64,000 nt of DNA. It comes from Wurfbainia villosa (lineage: Eukaryota > Streptophyta > Magnoliopsida > Zingiberales > Zingiberaceae). The stretch is taken from positions 127,671,272-127,735,271 of the forward strand of contig CM045989.1 of NCBI GenBank assembly GCA_025175895.1, written 5' to 3'. A program made the position numbers and the translations under genes. Each line of letters begins with the position of its first letter. Position 1 is the stretch's first letter. Positions 35,816-49,255 of this stretch are shown in pieces. Below the pieces are notes generated by a model. It saw only the letters and a program-made list of their open reading frames with translations, was not told where the DNA came from and did no database searches.

Positions 35816-36429
35816 ATGCTTCGTCTTCCTTTTCTTTGGTTACCGTCATTCCTTCCACCTTTTCGTCTCCTTCTTCTTCGTCTGTTCCTCTTTCCGTCAT
35901 CATCCTCCGTTGCCCCAGTCATCCACCTCAACGCTTTTCTTCTTTCTCCTACAGGAAGGATGCATTCGTCTTTCTTCCGAGAAATAGCAAGTCATTACTC
36001 ACACATCAAACGGGGTGAGGGTCAGTCGCCAGCCTCATCTTCGCCCTCATCCTCGTCTACTACCATCCCACCTGCCTCATCTCTCCCTTCTTCTCCGCCT
36101 TCTCTTGAAATCCTTGTCTCATTCACCATAGATGAGACTAGAGTAGCCAGCCCATCCTCATCTCCCATGATACTTACAAACCCTAACTCTCCCATTTTCT
36201 CCCCCTCCGCCTTGGGTATTCGGAAGTCGCCCCCTCTTTCATCACAACCTGAAGATGAATCCAGGGAGGTAGTGCGTCCACGCCAGTCAACTACAGATGC
36301 TTCTGCATCCCCGCCTTCTCTTTCTCTGAAACATTCCACCGCCCCTGAACCCATGATGGTTGATATTCCTCCACTGCCTATTTCCCCTGCTGCTCATCAC
36401 TTGGAGAGCCCTTCACCTTCTATGAGCAC
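35816..36429 (+). pseudogene. Antisense ORF d of element T, first part, cut by element E
   Basis: A 200-residue open frame, starting MLRLPFLWLPSFLPPF (or MHSSFFREIASHYSHIKRG at 35959), very rich in Ser and Pro (SSPSSSSTTIPPASSLPSS). It runs to HHLESPSPSMST, where element E begins at 36430. The same peptide recurs after E at 60130-60162 and continues. So this is one gene split by an insertion. It resembles the low-complexity linkers before coiled coils in antisense ORFs of Tat elements. No enzyme motif. Which ATG is used is unclear. Confidence 0.6.
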
Positions 36430-37615
36430 TGTTAGGAATCGTTGGAATAGCTAGAGGGGGGTGAATAGCGTTTTTTGGTTTCTACAAGAAGATTAGCGGA
36501 AGCAAACACAATAATATATGTAAAAACAAAATCAAACGCAAACAAGGCCTTTTACGTGGTTCGGAGATAACGCTCCTACTCCACGGCGATCCTTGAGGTG
36601 GATCAATCCAAGCAAATCCACTAATGAGCTTTCTTTACACCACAACTCCTCTTCTTTACAAAAGATGTTGATCTAAGCTTAGAGAGAAGAGGAGGAGATT
36701 TAAATCACTTAGAAAGCTAAAGAATTCATGGAGGCTGTTGAGAAAGATTGGAGAATAAGCATTAACCCCAAAAACCTCCACCAGCCCTTTTTTTATAGAG
36801 AAGAGGCTGATTTTCCCGTTGAGCCGATCGACGATGTACAACATCATCGATCATTCTGCATGGTTAGCCCACGAATAGCCGGATTCGCGGGATTTAGAGT
36901 TGTTTCATCCAACGGCACTTTCATCAGTCGACTGATCCCTCCATCGATCGGTGATGGAGTAATCGATCCGAGTGATCACGCGATCGAGTCGCGACTCCAT
37001 TACTCTGCGTTTCGTCCTCATCGATCATCATGTTGGCGATCGGCCGATTGCAACATCGCCGATCGCTTGGTCACAAGAATCACCGGTCGTGGTTTCATCG
37101 ACTCGAGCACACTGACGATTGGATCGATACATCGTGATCGATCATTACTATCAAGTGTGAATATTTCACACTTGATTTCACCCCCTAGACCTAGACTTAA
37201 CCTCCTAGCTCTTCCTTAAGCCTTGCGCCTTCAGGATCCCTCCGAGTCCATGACTTGTTCGTCCTTTACGCCTTGCTTCCAAGAGCTTTCTTTGGTTTTG
37301 TCATGTCTAGAGTTTTCCTTTGCCAAAGCGTGCTTGGACTTTACGCCGCCAAGTCTACATGCTTGGACTTACGCTGCCAAGACTTGCTTTTGGACTCCCT
37401 TTGCCAAGATCCGTTTGGACTTAATGCTGCCAAGACAACATGCTTGGTCTTATGCCGCCAAACCTTTACCTTGGACTCTTCTTTCACCAAGTCTTCATAC
37501 TTGGATTTTCCTGTTACTTAAACATCATCACAATTTAGATCACAAATTGTTGCCTAACTTAGATGATTATCCAAACATCAAAACATAAAATGCTTGGGGC
37601 ATTGTTGCACCAACA
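36430..37615 (-). repeat. Element E 3' LTR, full length
   Basis: 1186 bp, TGTTAGGAATCG to TTGCACCAACA. TTACGTGGTTCGGAG is the U5 motif. A sense TATA box lies at about 36787-36796 (CTCTATAAAAAAAGGG on minus). Damaged copies of the ATCAGTCGACTGAT palindrome occur at 36820-37140. Confidence 0.92.
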
Positions 37616-38649
37616 ATCTCCCCCTTTTTGATGTTTGACAATCATTTAAGTTAGGTCTTTTAAAGATACGCATATTATCACATCATGTATTCAATTCCAA
37701 TTCTAACTTAAACATTTCTTCTCCCCCTTTGACATACATCAAAAAGAGAAGAAAGATAAAAACATATATATCATGAAAGAGTGTGTAACAATCTTGAACT
37801 AAGGCATAGATTTAAAGACTGAACTCCCCCTTAATCCAAGATATAAAATACATGTGGAGCTAAAGTCATCAAACAATTTGAAAGTTTAAAACCTAACTTT
37901 GCACCAACAATGTAAATTTTTAGAGGAGAAAGATATATTTTGTGAAACTCCCTCTAAAACATGGCATTAAACAGTCATACACGTTGTTTAGACTCAATAC
38001 TATCATGCTATTGCTTTAGGATATCAACACTACCCTAAACCTTAGAAAATGAGACTGATTTTCCGAAACCACAGTGTATCAGTCGACTGCTATACCTATA
38101 ACACGAAAATCAACCTTTTCAGACCAAATTCAGAAATGCGTCAGAAATTCTAGAAACCTCGAAAAATCATGAAAATTTGTGTACACATTTCTGAAATCAT
38201 ACTTTATCAAGGAAAAATATTTTGAAAAATATATGTTTTCCAGATTTCAATATTGATACAAATTTGGAAACTAGCAAGAAGTTCTACAATTTTGCAAACT
38301 TTGTATCACTTTTGTGTTTCACTTGAAAATAGTTTTTCAAAGTATGATAAACATAGTTTAAAATATGTTTTATTTGACATTTCCAATCATGTTCTTGGAG
38401 CTATATGCACATCAATTGTGTATAAGCCTTCCCAATGATTGGTCCAATTAAGGATTAATGTCTCTAGATGACACTTTGGTCCATAGTAATGCATCATAAC
38501 AAGCATGATGAACCAAGTGCATCTTCCTATCATCTCACATGTTGTCTAGGTGGCTTAATAGAAAAATCATGGTTTCTTAGGTATTTTGTGAGATGGTTAA
38601 AGGTATAAAACCTAGTATTTCTATAGAATAATGCAAACCTACACCTTCA
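37616..38649 (-). other. Element E 3' untranslated tail and polypurine tract
   Basis: On minus the tract AAAAAGGGGGAGAT (37616-37631) precedes the LTR. The remaining kilobase up to the A insertion has no convincing ORF on either strand. CTTCA at 38645-38649 is the left target copy of A. Confidence 0.8.
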
Positions 38650-41126
38650 TGTTGGCAATGTGCTAGTCCTCGGAATGCTCATAGGCTCCCATGTCCCCGG
38701 ATTAAAATTTTCACTAATGAGAACTAATCCGGATGGGATGAGTTTCCTAAGCACAACCAATTCGTCGTCGTGCTAACGACTCAAGCGATCGCTTGAACAA
38801 ACTAGTTGTCCAAGCAACCAACTCTCCTAGTCGATTAGCCGCGGAAGAGACGATGGACGGATCGCCGGTTTTTGTGTTTTTTATCGGGGTCCATGATTAT
38901 ACAAATATATGCAAATATAAACATGTATAATCAACACATACATAAAGTAAACATCCACATAATAATAGAAACATGAAAAGATCATAAATAAAAGTTATAA
39001 AACTTTTATACCTCTTGATCTTCTATCGTATGTCCTAACCTCCTTGTAGACTTCGTGTGGGCAAAGATCCTCCACAAGTTGAAGCTTCTTAGATCCTCTT
39101 CAATCCAAAGAAAGAAGAACTCTCTTTCCCTTCTTGCTTGAGCCAACCACCAATCCACAAAGGATTGATGCCGCCCCAAGAATAGAGAGAACATAATGGA
39201 AACAACTACAACCAACTAGGGACAAACCCTAGCTCCTAGTGCCGGCCAAGAGGAAAACAAAAGGAAAAGAGGAATAGGTTGGGCACCACCAAAGGTATAG
39301 GAAAAAGGATAGGAACTGGCCAACACCCTAGGAAGAAGAAGAACACTTCCCCTATAGTTGCCACCTACCTTTCCTTCCAAACCCTAGCCCTAACCAAGCT
39401 TCCTTTGGATTTCTTGCCGCCAAGGTAGAGGAAGACAAAGTAGTGGCCGACCAACCCTTAGAAGGAAGAAGATGAGCCCTTCCTATAGTTGCCGCCAACC
39501 TAACTTCCAACCTTGCCCTAATCCAAAGAGCCAAACCCTAATCTAATTAGGGTTTCCTCCATAGGTTTCTTGCCGCCTAAGCATGGTGGAGAAGAGAGAA
39601 CTATGAGCTAGCCACCTCCAAGGAAGAAGACAAGCTTCTCCATAGGTTGCCGCCCAATCCAAATCATCACCTTGGCCCCAACCTAAGGAGCCAAAACCCT
39701 AATTAGGGTTTCCTCCTTGAGGTTGCTTGCCCAAGCAAACTAGGCAAAACCCTAATTTCCTTAGCTTCCATCATGAACCATTGAAAGGATGGAAGCTTGG
39801 GCGCCGGCCAAGTTAAGGAGGAAAAGGGAGGAAAGGTTTTGCCGGCCATCATTGGGAAGAAGAAGAAGAGAAGCCTCCTTCATGTTGCCGCCCAACACCA
39901 TGAACCAAAACCTAACCCTAGCCTCCTCCTTGTTTCTTGCCGCCCAAGCCATCCAACTCCATCTCCAAAAACCTTAGTTGCCGCCCAACCCAAGCCACCC
40001 TTTTTATAGAGTTAGGTTTAGGCCTTGGTTTTATCTCCACCGTCGGTTCTAGGGTTTTAATCCCAACCGTCGGATCTAGAGATTTAATCTCAACCGTCGG
40101 TTCTAGGATTTTAATCCAACCGGCGATCTAGAGATTTAATCTCCACCGTCGATTCTAGGATTTAATCCCAACCGTCGGATCTAGAGATTTGTTTTCCATC
40201 ATTGATCTAGACTTCATGAGGTTTATATAAGGCTACGATAGGGACCATGAGGAGGAGTTGGGTCTTGGCCACCCGATGGATCGGAACCACACAAACTTGA
40301 TCCATCAATGATGTTCCATTCCACTAGAGGATCATCATCGAACTACCTCACCAACCCCCATAAATTAATATGGGCTCCATATATTATTTGTACATTTATC
40401 TCCCCGTGTTTAAGATATCGAATGTCCGTCAATCGATTGATTTACTGACCATCAATCAATTAACATCTAACTCCTCGAGTAGTACCACTCAACCTTATCA
40501 TCATGTTGACTAAGTCAACCCGCGGGGTTTACATGATAAACCTTATGAGCTCCTCAAGGGGACATCATCAACCTAATATATAGGACACGGATTCCTCCTA
40601 TAATCAACGACACACCATGTAAATAATATCATTTCCCAACTTACCGGGCATATTGATTTAATCCATAGAAATCTCACCCTCTGGTAAATCAAAGAAATAA
40701 ATACTAAGTACATGTGCCCGTTATTATATCGGGATTAAGAGCATGTACAACAAAATATCCGAGGTCCAATTCAATTATGTAGTCAGCAATAAATTGAATC
40801 ACCTCTATGTCGGTCCTGCTCAATGCACCTAAGTGTACTAGTGTAACTCTATGTTCAAGACAAAACAATACCAAGCTACACTACAACCATGCCAATGGTT
40901 TGTCCAAGACCATCTTGGTTGTGAGCCTCTACTTATACTCTACAAGGGACTGATAACATGATCTTCTGTGCCATCACCCAAGCACCATGTTATCTACAAT
41001 GTAAAGTATTAGACAATATGCACAACATATAATAAATATAAAAGTGCAGACAATGATCATGTGATTCTTATTTCAAAATAAAGATGTTCATACTAAAGAG
41101 CTAGGCTTTCAGTATACATCCCAACA
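38650..41126 (-). repeat. A composite, LTR 1 (terminal 3' LTR)
   Basis: 2477 bp. TATA box on minus at 40002-40008; 27-bp repeats at about 40030-40195. It shares with LTR 3, against LTR 2, TCAATCGATTGATTTACTG and CCATAGAAATCTCACCCTC. Confidence 0.92.
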
Positions 41127-42566
41127 ATCTCCCACTTATATTAAAAGACTATGCTGTCATTATACTGCCATACATCTGATTCCCTTTCCCTCCACATGCC
41201 TATCAAAGTTCTCGCTAGAAGGGCCTTAGTGAAAAGGGTCTACGGTCATCCTCCGATGCAATCCAGCGACAAAGAACTTCTACCTCCTTAACGATTTCGT
41301 ATCGATCAGGTGGTACTTGCACTCTATGTGTTTACTAGCCTTATGGGCTCGTGGTTCCTTCGAGTTTGCAACTGCACCATTATTATCACAATAAATTGTG
41401 ATAGTTCTGGGCAAACCAGGAATCACATCCAAGTCCATCAGGAAGTTCCTGAGCCACCCAACTTCTTTGGCCGCCTAAGAGGCTGCCATACAGTCAGCTT
41501 CCATGGTAGAGTCCACCACGCTTTTCTGCTTGACACTCTTCCATACTATGGCTCCACCTCCAATAGTAAACACAAAACCTGAGGTAGACTTACTGTTATC
41601 CCTATCAGATTGGAAATCAGAATCTATGTAACCCACAGGGAGTAATTTATGCGCATACTGTGAACAAGCATATAATCCCTAGTCCTTCTCAGGCACCACA
41701 ATATATGCTTTCTGCTCAATATCCTGTCTGGATTACTCGATATTCTGCACGATCATGCCCACGGCAAAGCAGATATCTGGTCTCGTACAGAGCATCGCAT
41801 TCATGAGGCTTCCTACTGCCGAAGCATAAGGAACCGCCTTCATCTCCTCTATCTCCTCAGATGATCTAGGACACATCTCCTTAGATAAAGGAACTCCATG
41901 CCTGAAAAGTAGAAAACCCTTCTTGGAGTTTTGCATGCTAAAACGATCCAAAATCATGTCTATGTATGAAGCTTGGGATAAGCACAACAACCTTGATCCC
42001 AAGGTTGTGACCCACTTCTCCCAAGTCCTTCATACCATACTGTTTGGACAACCATACCCTTACGTCTGATAACATTTCGATGTTGTCGCCAACCACCAAA
42101 ATGTCATCTACGTATAGTACAAAAATACCACTACGATTTCGTCACATCTCTGATATACACAAGACTCATCCGAACTTTGAATAAATCCATAAGACTGGAT
42201 TTACCTCCTCAAAGCGGATGTTCCAAGACCTCGAAGCTTGCTTCAATCCACAAATGGACCGATTAAGCTTACATACAAGATACTTTTTGCCTTTAGCAAT
42301 GAATCCTCTCGTCGCTTTATATAAATGGATTCCTCAAGACTTCCACTAAGGAAATGCATGCCTTGACATCCATCCGTCACACCTCATAAATTCATATGAT
42401 CCGCTATACATAGGGGTTCCCGGACTGATTTGAATCCATAGATTCAATCTCGATTTATTGCACTTTGCAAAGATGTTGCATCTATATCTTGGATTACCTC
42501 GTCATATGTCCAGGATCGAGTTCATGTTCTCGAGGACCAAATCGAAGATTCTCCCAAGAACATGAA
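41127..42566 (-). pseudogene. A copy 1 pol, RT and RNase H part (deleted, broken)
   Basis: The polypurine tract is at 41127-41139. Fragments: RNase H end at about 41190, LCLSQASYIDMILDRFSMQN and MLCTRPDICFAVGM in 41733-42002, and the catalytic box YVDD at 42103-42114. The RT fingers are missing: the Gln-Val-Trp region runs straight into the AAHM region near 42420, as in copy 2 and in B. Many small frameshifts, often at CAG/CTG sites, break it. It encodes no working enzyme as sequenced. Confidence 0.86.
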
Positions 42567-42567
42567 T

Positions 42568-44215
42568 CTATCGTCTCACAACCCTCCCACTACGACGAGG
42601 TATCACTGTATATCCTCTCGTGACACGCGGTGCGGTGACATGTGGTATATCCTCTTGTACCGTGGTACTGCTGAAGTGGACTTCCCCTATCAACTCCTCA
42701 AGAACAATCCTACTCGTGGGCTTGTGGTTCATCACATAGTCCTCCTCTAGAAATCTGGCATTCGTGTTAACGATCACCCTCTGATCTCTAGGACTACAAA
42801 ACAAACCACCCTTTGTTCCCCTAGGATAGCCAACGAACATGCATACTTCTGTATGAGGTTCCAACTTATCAGCCTTCAGCACATGTGCTGGACTCCCCAT
42901 ATCCGAATATGTCTTAGACTAGGCTTCCGCCTAGTCCACAATTCTGTGGGAGTAGAAGGCACTGATTTAGATGGAACAAGGTTCAGAATGTATACCGTCG
43001 TATCAAGGGCATATCCCTAGAACGAATCTGGCAAGTCAGAATAACTCATCATCGATCTAACCATCTCCATAAGAGTCCTCTTCCTTCGCTACGCTACACC
43101 ATTCTGCTGGGGTGTGCCAGGTGCAGACAATTGGGATTGAATCCCAGCCTCTGATAAGTAATTCCTAAACTCTCCCAAGAGGTATTCACCACTACGATCA
43201 AATTGTAGTGTCATCTTGAATAATTGTCTATGAAAAAGATGAAATATTCAAAACTATCTCTTGCCTGGATAGACATAGGACCATACGAATCAGAATGAAC
43301 CAATTCCAACACATCTTTGGATCTATACCCCTTGGCCTTGAAAGGCCTCTTGGTCATCTTACCTTCCAAGCAAGATTCGCAGGTTGGGAGATCCTCCACC
43401 ACTAATGAACCCAAAGGTCCATCAGCTATCAACCTTTGAATTCTGCTTAGGTTAATATGACCAATCCTAAGATCCCAAAGATATGTTTGGTTCATTTTCG
43501 AAGGTTCTTTTCTCTTATTGGAATTAGAAGATGAGTTAATAACTTCTATTTGCATCGTGGGAGCTCGTGGTTCAAGTCATAAATTTCCTATCTATGTACC
43601 TGAATAGATAATGTCCCTATTCCTTTTATAACAAATCTGTCATCAAAAGAAATAGATTATCCATCCTCAATTTAGAAACTGAAAGCAATTCTTTCTAAAC
43701 AAAAGCACATAAAGAAAATTTCTAAGAACCAAAAACTTTATTTTTCTCAAAAGATAAATAAAACATCTCCCACTTGCAATAGTCGCCATCTTCATGGCAT
43801 TGCCCAAGTAAATTGTAATATCCCCTTTAGCTAGTCGTCGGGTTTCCTGGAACCCCTGCAAAGTATTGCAGACATGATTAGTGGCTCTCGTATCTATACA
43901 CCAGGTGCCGATAGATAACACCGCTAACCATGTTACAACGACTAGACCAAAAGATATACTTTTGTTCTTGCTTCGGATTGGGATAATCCTTCTTCTCATG
44001 TCCGGTCTGCTAGTAAGTGAAGTATTTGCCTTTCGGCTTATTCACTCCTCCCTGAGATCCTCCCACCACCTTTGCTCAACCTTGTTTCTTCTTCTTCTTG
44101 CCTTTCGGCTTAGAAGTAGAAACCTTTTTGAGCAACCATGGCTTGAGGACACTCTTTGAAGAGTGTATACTTGTACTTCTTAGCAAATAAGACAACATCT
44201 AGATTCTTTTCCAAT
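42568..44215 (-). pseudogene. A copy 1 gag remnant, protease and integrase (broken)
   Basis: Integrase end ([29 protein letters not shown]) in 42568-42900; integrase zinc region (LRIGHINLSRIQRL, CESCLEGKMTKRPF) in 43211-43555; protease region in 43667-43999, where the active site reads WCIDTRATNHVCN, Gly changed to Arg. The zinc knuckle at about 43990-44030 has lost both first cysteines (YFTY). Gag is reduced to its first residues joined to the linker at about 44130. Homologous to 49260-50870. Confidence 0.86.
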
Positions 44216-45346
44216 CAACATTAACTAGGAACAGTAAGTTTATTTCCTTTAGTATTACAACAAGTGGACTGAAAATCAATTTTTGAAAATCCTAAGAATC
44301 ACATAGATCATTGCTTTAGATTTCAAATATTATTGATTCCTCAAAACAATAAAATCCCAAAATCAACCAACACCTCAAAACACCGAGAATATCGCATGCC
44401 ACGATAGTGTGGACGTATACGAATTCTACATTTGTAAGAGGATGTTTTACCCATTAATTTTATTATCTTGTCAACCTTACTTTTTGACAAATAAAATTAA
44501 TAGTTGGTTCCTCTTTGGCCCTACAAATAAAAGCAGTGACTCCGATGGGGAGGATACTTTTTATTTGCATCTAAGTGTGCACCATTACACGATACTAAGG
44601 GAATTATCTCGGATTATGTGCCTTACCGATGGGGAAGTACACACGCTCCTAAATAATTTCTTATAACCATTATTTGACCTAGTGATCCGCAAACAAACTC
44701 ATCCGATGGGGAGGAAGGCACTCAGAGCCGACGCGCAAGTTTGTTGCATCACATGTCAAATTGTAATGGAGGCCGCGGGAATTAATTAAAATATCCCTCT
44801 CCCACTTAGTAAATTGAAAATGAGGAATTTTCAAGCACACACAACATGCATATAAAACAAATCAGCAATAAATATGGAAAAATCAGAATTTTTCCAACTA
44901 TTATGGCATTGTTCTCCAATATGCGTCCCGTCGGTCGCCACCTCGTCCGCTCCTCCTACGCCATGTACGAGCCATCCGGAGATCCGAGCCGAGTATAATA
45001 CCTATTTTATTTTACATCCATCGATCCTATACTCCACGAGGGAGTGTACATGAAATCTAGATCGAAAGTAAAATAAAATAAAGAGTGGCTAAACAATGCC
45101 GTATTTAATTACAAAAATTAAATACTAATCTAGCCTCGTCAACCCCGAGGATTCAAATAATATACAATCAAACACAAACAATCACATACACACATATAGC
45201 CATAATAGTCGGATCTTATGCCTGCAACCAAAAAGTTAGCCTACGCACATCCTACTATTATCCGGCATACAAAATATATGATATGTGCATGAAAGTAACC
45301 GAATCCAAAAACACACAAAACCGGAAACCATGGCTCTGATACCATT
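44216..45346 (-). other. A copy 1 leader and primer binding site
   Basis: Leader of about 1.1 kb, no ORF, with ATGGGGA motifs near 44545, 44631 and 44705. The primer site TGGTATCAGAGCCATGG (minus) is at 45328-45344, two bases from the LTR. Confidence 0.8.
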
Positions 45347-47814
45347 TGTTGGCAATGTGCTAGTCCTCGGAATGCTCATAGGCTCCCATGTCCCCGGATT
45401 AAAATTTTCACTAACGAGAACTAATCCGGATGGGATGAGTTTCCTAAGCACAACCAATTCGTCGTCGTGCTAACGACTCAAGCGATCGCTTGAACAAACT
45501 AGTTGTCCAAGCAACCAACTCTCCTAGTCGATTAGCCGCGGAAGAGACGACGGACGGATCGCCGGTTTTTGTGTTTTTTATCGGGGTCCATGATTATACA
45601 AATATATGCAAATATAAACATGTATAATCAACACATATATAAAGTAAACATCCACATAATAATAGAAACATGCAAAGATCATAAATAAAAGTTATAAAAC
45701 TTTTATACCTCTTGATCTTCTATCGTATGTCCTAACCTCCTTGTAGACTTCGTGTGGGCGAAGATCCTCCACAAGTTGAAGCTTCTTAAATCCTCTTCAA
45801 TCCAAAGAAAGAAGAACTCTCTTTCCCTTCTTGCTTGAGCCAACCACCAATCCACAAAGGATTGATGCCGCTGTCCCCAAGAATAGAGAGAACATAATGG
45901 AAACAACCAAGCAACCGAACTAGGGACAAACCCTAGCTCCTAGTGCCGCCGGCCAAGAGGAAAACAAAAGGAAAAGAGGAATAGGTTGGGCACCACCAAA
46001 GGTATAGGAAAAAGGATAGGAACTGCCAACACTCCTAGGAAGAAGAAGAACACTTCCCTATAGTTGCCACCTACCTTTCCTTCCAAACCCTAGCCGCCTA
46101 ACCAAGCTTCCTTTGGATTTCTTGCCGCCAAGGTAGAGGAAGACAAAGTAGTGGCCGCCAACCCTTAGAAGGAAGAAGATGAGCCCTTCCCTATAGTTGC
46201 CGCCCAACCTAACTTCCAACCTTGCCGCCTAATCCAAAGAGCCAAACCCTAATCTAATTAGGGTTTCCTCCATAGGTTTCTTGCCTAAGCATGGTGGAGA
46301 AGAGAGAACTATGAGCTAGCCACCTCCAAGGAAGAAGACAAGCTTCTCCATAGGTCACGCCCAATCCAAATCATCACCTTGGCCGCCCAACCTAAGGAGC
46401 CAAAACCCTAATTAGGGTTTCCTCCTTGAGGTTGCTTGCCGCCCAAGCAAACTAGGCAAAACCCTAATTTCCTTAGCCTCCATCATGAACCATTGAAAGG
46501 ATGGAGAAGCTTGGGCGCCGGCCAAGTTAAGGAGTAAAAGGGAGGAAAGGTTTTGCCGGCCATCATTGGGAAGAAGAATAGAAGCCTCCTTCATGTTGCC
46601 GCCCAACACCATGAACCAAAACCTAACCCTAGCCTCCTTGTTTGCCGCCATCCAACTCCATCTCCAAAACCTTAGTTGTCGCCCAACCCAAGCCACCCTT
46701 TTATAGAGTTAGGTTTAGGCCTTGGTTTTATCTCCACCGCTTCTAGGTTTTAATCCCAACCGTTCTATCTAGAGATTTAATCCCAACCGCTTGTTTCTAG
46801 ATTTTAATCCAAACTCCTGATCTAGAGATTTAATCTCCATCGTCGGTTCTAGGGATTTAATCCCAACCGTCGGATCTAGAGATTTGTTTTCCATCATTGA
46901 TCTAGACTTCATGAGGTTTATATAAGGCTACGATAGGGACCATGAGGAGGAGTTGGGTCTTGGCCACCCGATGGATCGGAACCACACAAACTTGATCCAT
47001 CAATGATGTTCCATTCCACTAGAGGATCATCATCGAACTACCTCACCAACCCCCATAAATTAATATGGGCTCCATATATTATTTGTACATTTATCTCCCC
47101 GTGTTTAAGATATCGAATGTCCGTCAATTAATTGATTTACTGACCATCAATTAATTAACATCTAACTCCTCGGCGGTACCACTCAACCTTATCATCATGT
47201 TGACTAAGTCAACCAGCTGGGTTTACATGATGAACCTTATGAGCTCCTCAAGGGGACATCATCAACCTAATATATAGGACACGGTTTCCTCCTATAATCA
47301 ACGGCACACCCTGTAAATAATATTATTTCCCAACTTACCGGGCATATTGATTTAATCCATCTAAATCTCACCCACTGGTAAATCAAAGAAATAAATACTA
47401 AGTACATGTGCCCGTTATTATATCGGGATTAAGAGCATGTACAACATAATATCCAGAGTGCATTCAATTATGTAGTCGCAATAAATTGAATCACCTCTAT
47501 GTCGATCTGCTCGATGCACCTAAGTGTAGTAGTGTAACTCTATGTTCAAGATTATACAATACCAAGCTACACTACAACCATGCCAATGGTTTGTCCAAGA
47601 CCATCTTGGTTGTGAGCCTCTACTTATACTCTACAAGGGGTGATAACATGATCTTACGTGTCATCACCCAAGCACCATGTTATCTACAATGTAAAATATT
47701 AGACAATATGCACACATATAATAAATATAAAGTGCAAACAATGATCATGTGATTCTTATTTCAAAATAAAAATGTTCATACTAAAGAGCTAGGCTTTCAG
47801 TATACATTCCAACA
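45347..47814 (-). repeat. A composite, LTR 2 (middle)
   Basis: 2468 bp. It serves as 5' LTR for copy 1 and 3' LTR for copy 2. It differs from LTRs 1 and 3 by real substitutions, such as TCAATTAATTGATTTACTG near 47125 and CCATCTAAATCTCACCCAC near 47357. TATA on minus at 46699-46705. Confidence 0.92.
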
Positions 47815-49255
47815 ATCTCCCACTTATACTAAAAGACTATCTTTGTCATTATCTTGCCATACATCGATTCCCTTCCCTCCACATGCCTATCAAAGTTCTC
47901 GCTAGAAGGGCCTTAGTGAAAAGGTCTACGGTCATCCTCGATGCAATCTAGGCGGCAACAACTTCTACCTCCTTACGATTTCGTATCGGTGGTACTTGCA
48001 CTCTATGTGTTTACTAGCCTTATGGGCTCGTGGTTCCTTCGAGTTTGCAATTGCACCATTATTATCACAATAAATTGTGATAGTTCTGGGCAAACCAGGA
48101 ATCACATCCAAGTCCATCGAAGTTCTGAGCCACCCAACTTCTTTGGCCACCTAAGAGGTGCCACATACTCGACTTCCATGGTAGAGTCCACCACGCATTT
48201 CTGTGACACTCTTCCATACAATGGCTCCACCTCCTAGTAAACACAAAACACGAGGTAGACTTACTGTTATCCCTATCAGTTGGAAATCGGAATCTATGTA
48301 ACCCACGAGGGTAATTTATGCCCCTAAACTAGCATATAATCACTAGTCCTTCTCAGGCACCACAATATATGCTTTACAGCAGTCCAATATACCTGTCATG
48401 GATTACTCTGATATATGCTGACCATGCCCACGGCAAGCGGATATCGGTCTCATCTGAGCATCGCATACATGAGGCTTCCTCTGCAGAAGCATAAGAACCG
48501 CCTTCATCTCCTCTATCTCCTCGATGATCTGGGACACATCTCCTTTAGATAAAGACTCCATGCACGAAAGGTAAAAAACCCCTTGGAGTTTTGCATGCTA
48601 AAAACGATCCAAAATCATGTCTATGTATGAAGCTTGGGATAAGCACAACAACCTTGATCCCAAGGTTGTGACCCACTTCTCCCAAGTCCTTCATACCATA
48701 CTGTTTGGACAACCATACCCTTACGTCTGATAACATTTCGATGTTGTCGCCAACCACCAAAATGTCATCTACGTATAGTACAAAAATACCACTACGTTTC
48801 CGTCACATCTCTGATATACACAAGACTCATCCGAACTTTGAATAAATCCATAAGACTGGATTTACCTCCTCAAAGCGGATGTTCCAAGACCTCGAAGCTT
48901 GCTTCAATCCACAAATGGACCGATTAAGCTTACATACAAGATACTTTTTGCCCTTAGCAATGAATCCCTCTGGTCGCTTTATATAAATGGATTCCTCAAG
49001 ACTTCCACTAAGGAAATCTGTCTTGACATCCATCTGTCACACCTCATAAATTCATATGAGCTGCTATACATAGGGGCTCCCAGACCTGATTTGAATCCAT
49101 AGATTCAATCTCAGTATTTATTGCACTTTGCAAAGATGTTGCATCTATATCTTGGATTACCTCGTCATATGTCCAGGGATCAGGTTCATGTTCTCCAGGG
49201 ACCAAATCGGAAGATTCTCCCAAGAACATGAATCTATCAGGCTGTCTCACAACCC
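47815..49255 (-). pseudogene. A copy 2 pol, RT and RNase H part (deleted, broken)
   Basis: Same structure as copy 1. Readable pieces: QYGMKDLGEVGHNLGIKV (48545-48760), MDVKTDFLSGSLEESIYIKR and RSICGLKQASRSWNIRFEE (48827-49033). The junction SNQVWEPLCIAAHM near 49070 shows the missing RT fingers. RNase H (47850-48400) is riddled with small deletions relative to copy 1. Confidence 0.86.

Noticed and set aside
37223..37588. Plus-strand ORF of 121 residues
   Set aside because: It lies within the E 3' LTR, in short CTTGGACTT-like repeats; no protein family resemblance.
39500..39760. Telomere-like AAACCCTAA repeats as interstitial telomere
   Set aside because: Only isolated single units are present in each LTR copy, not a tandem array.
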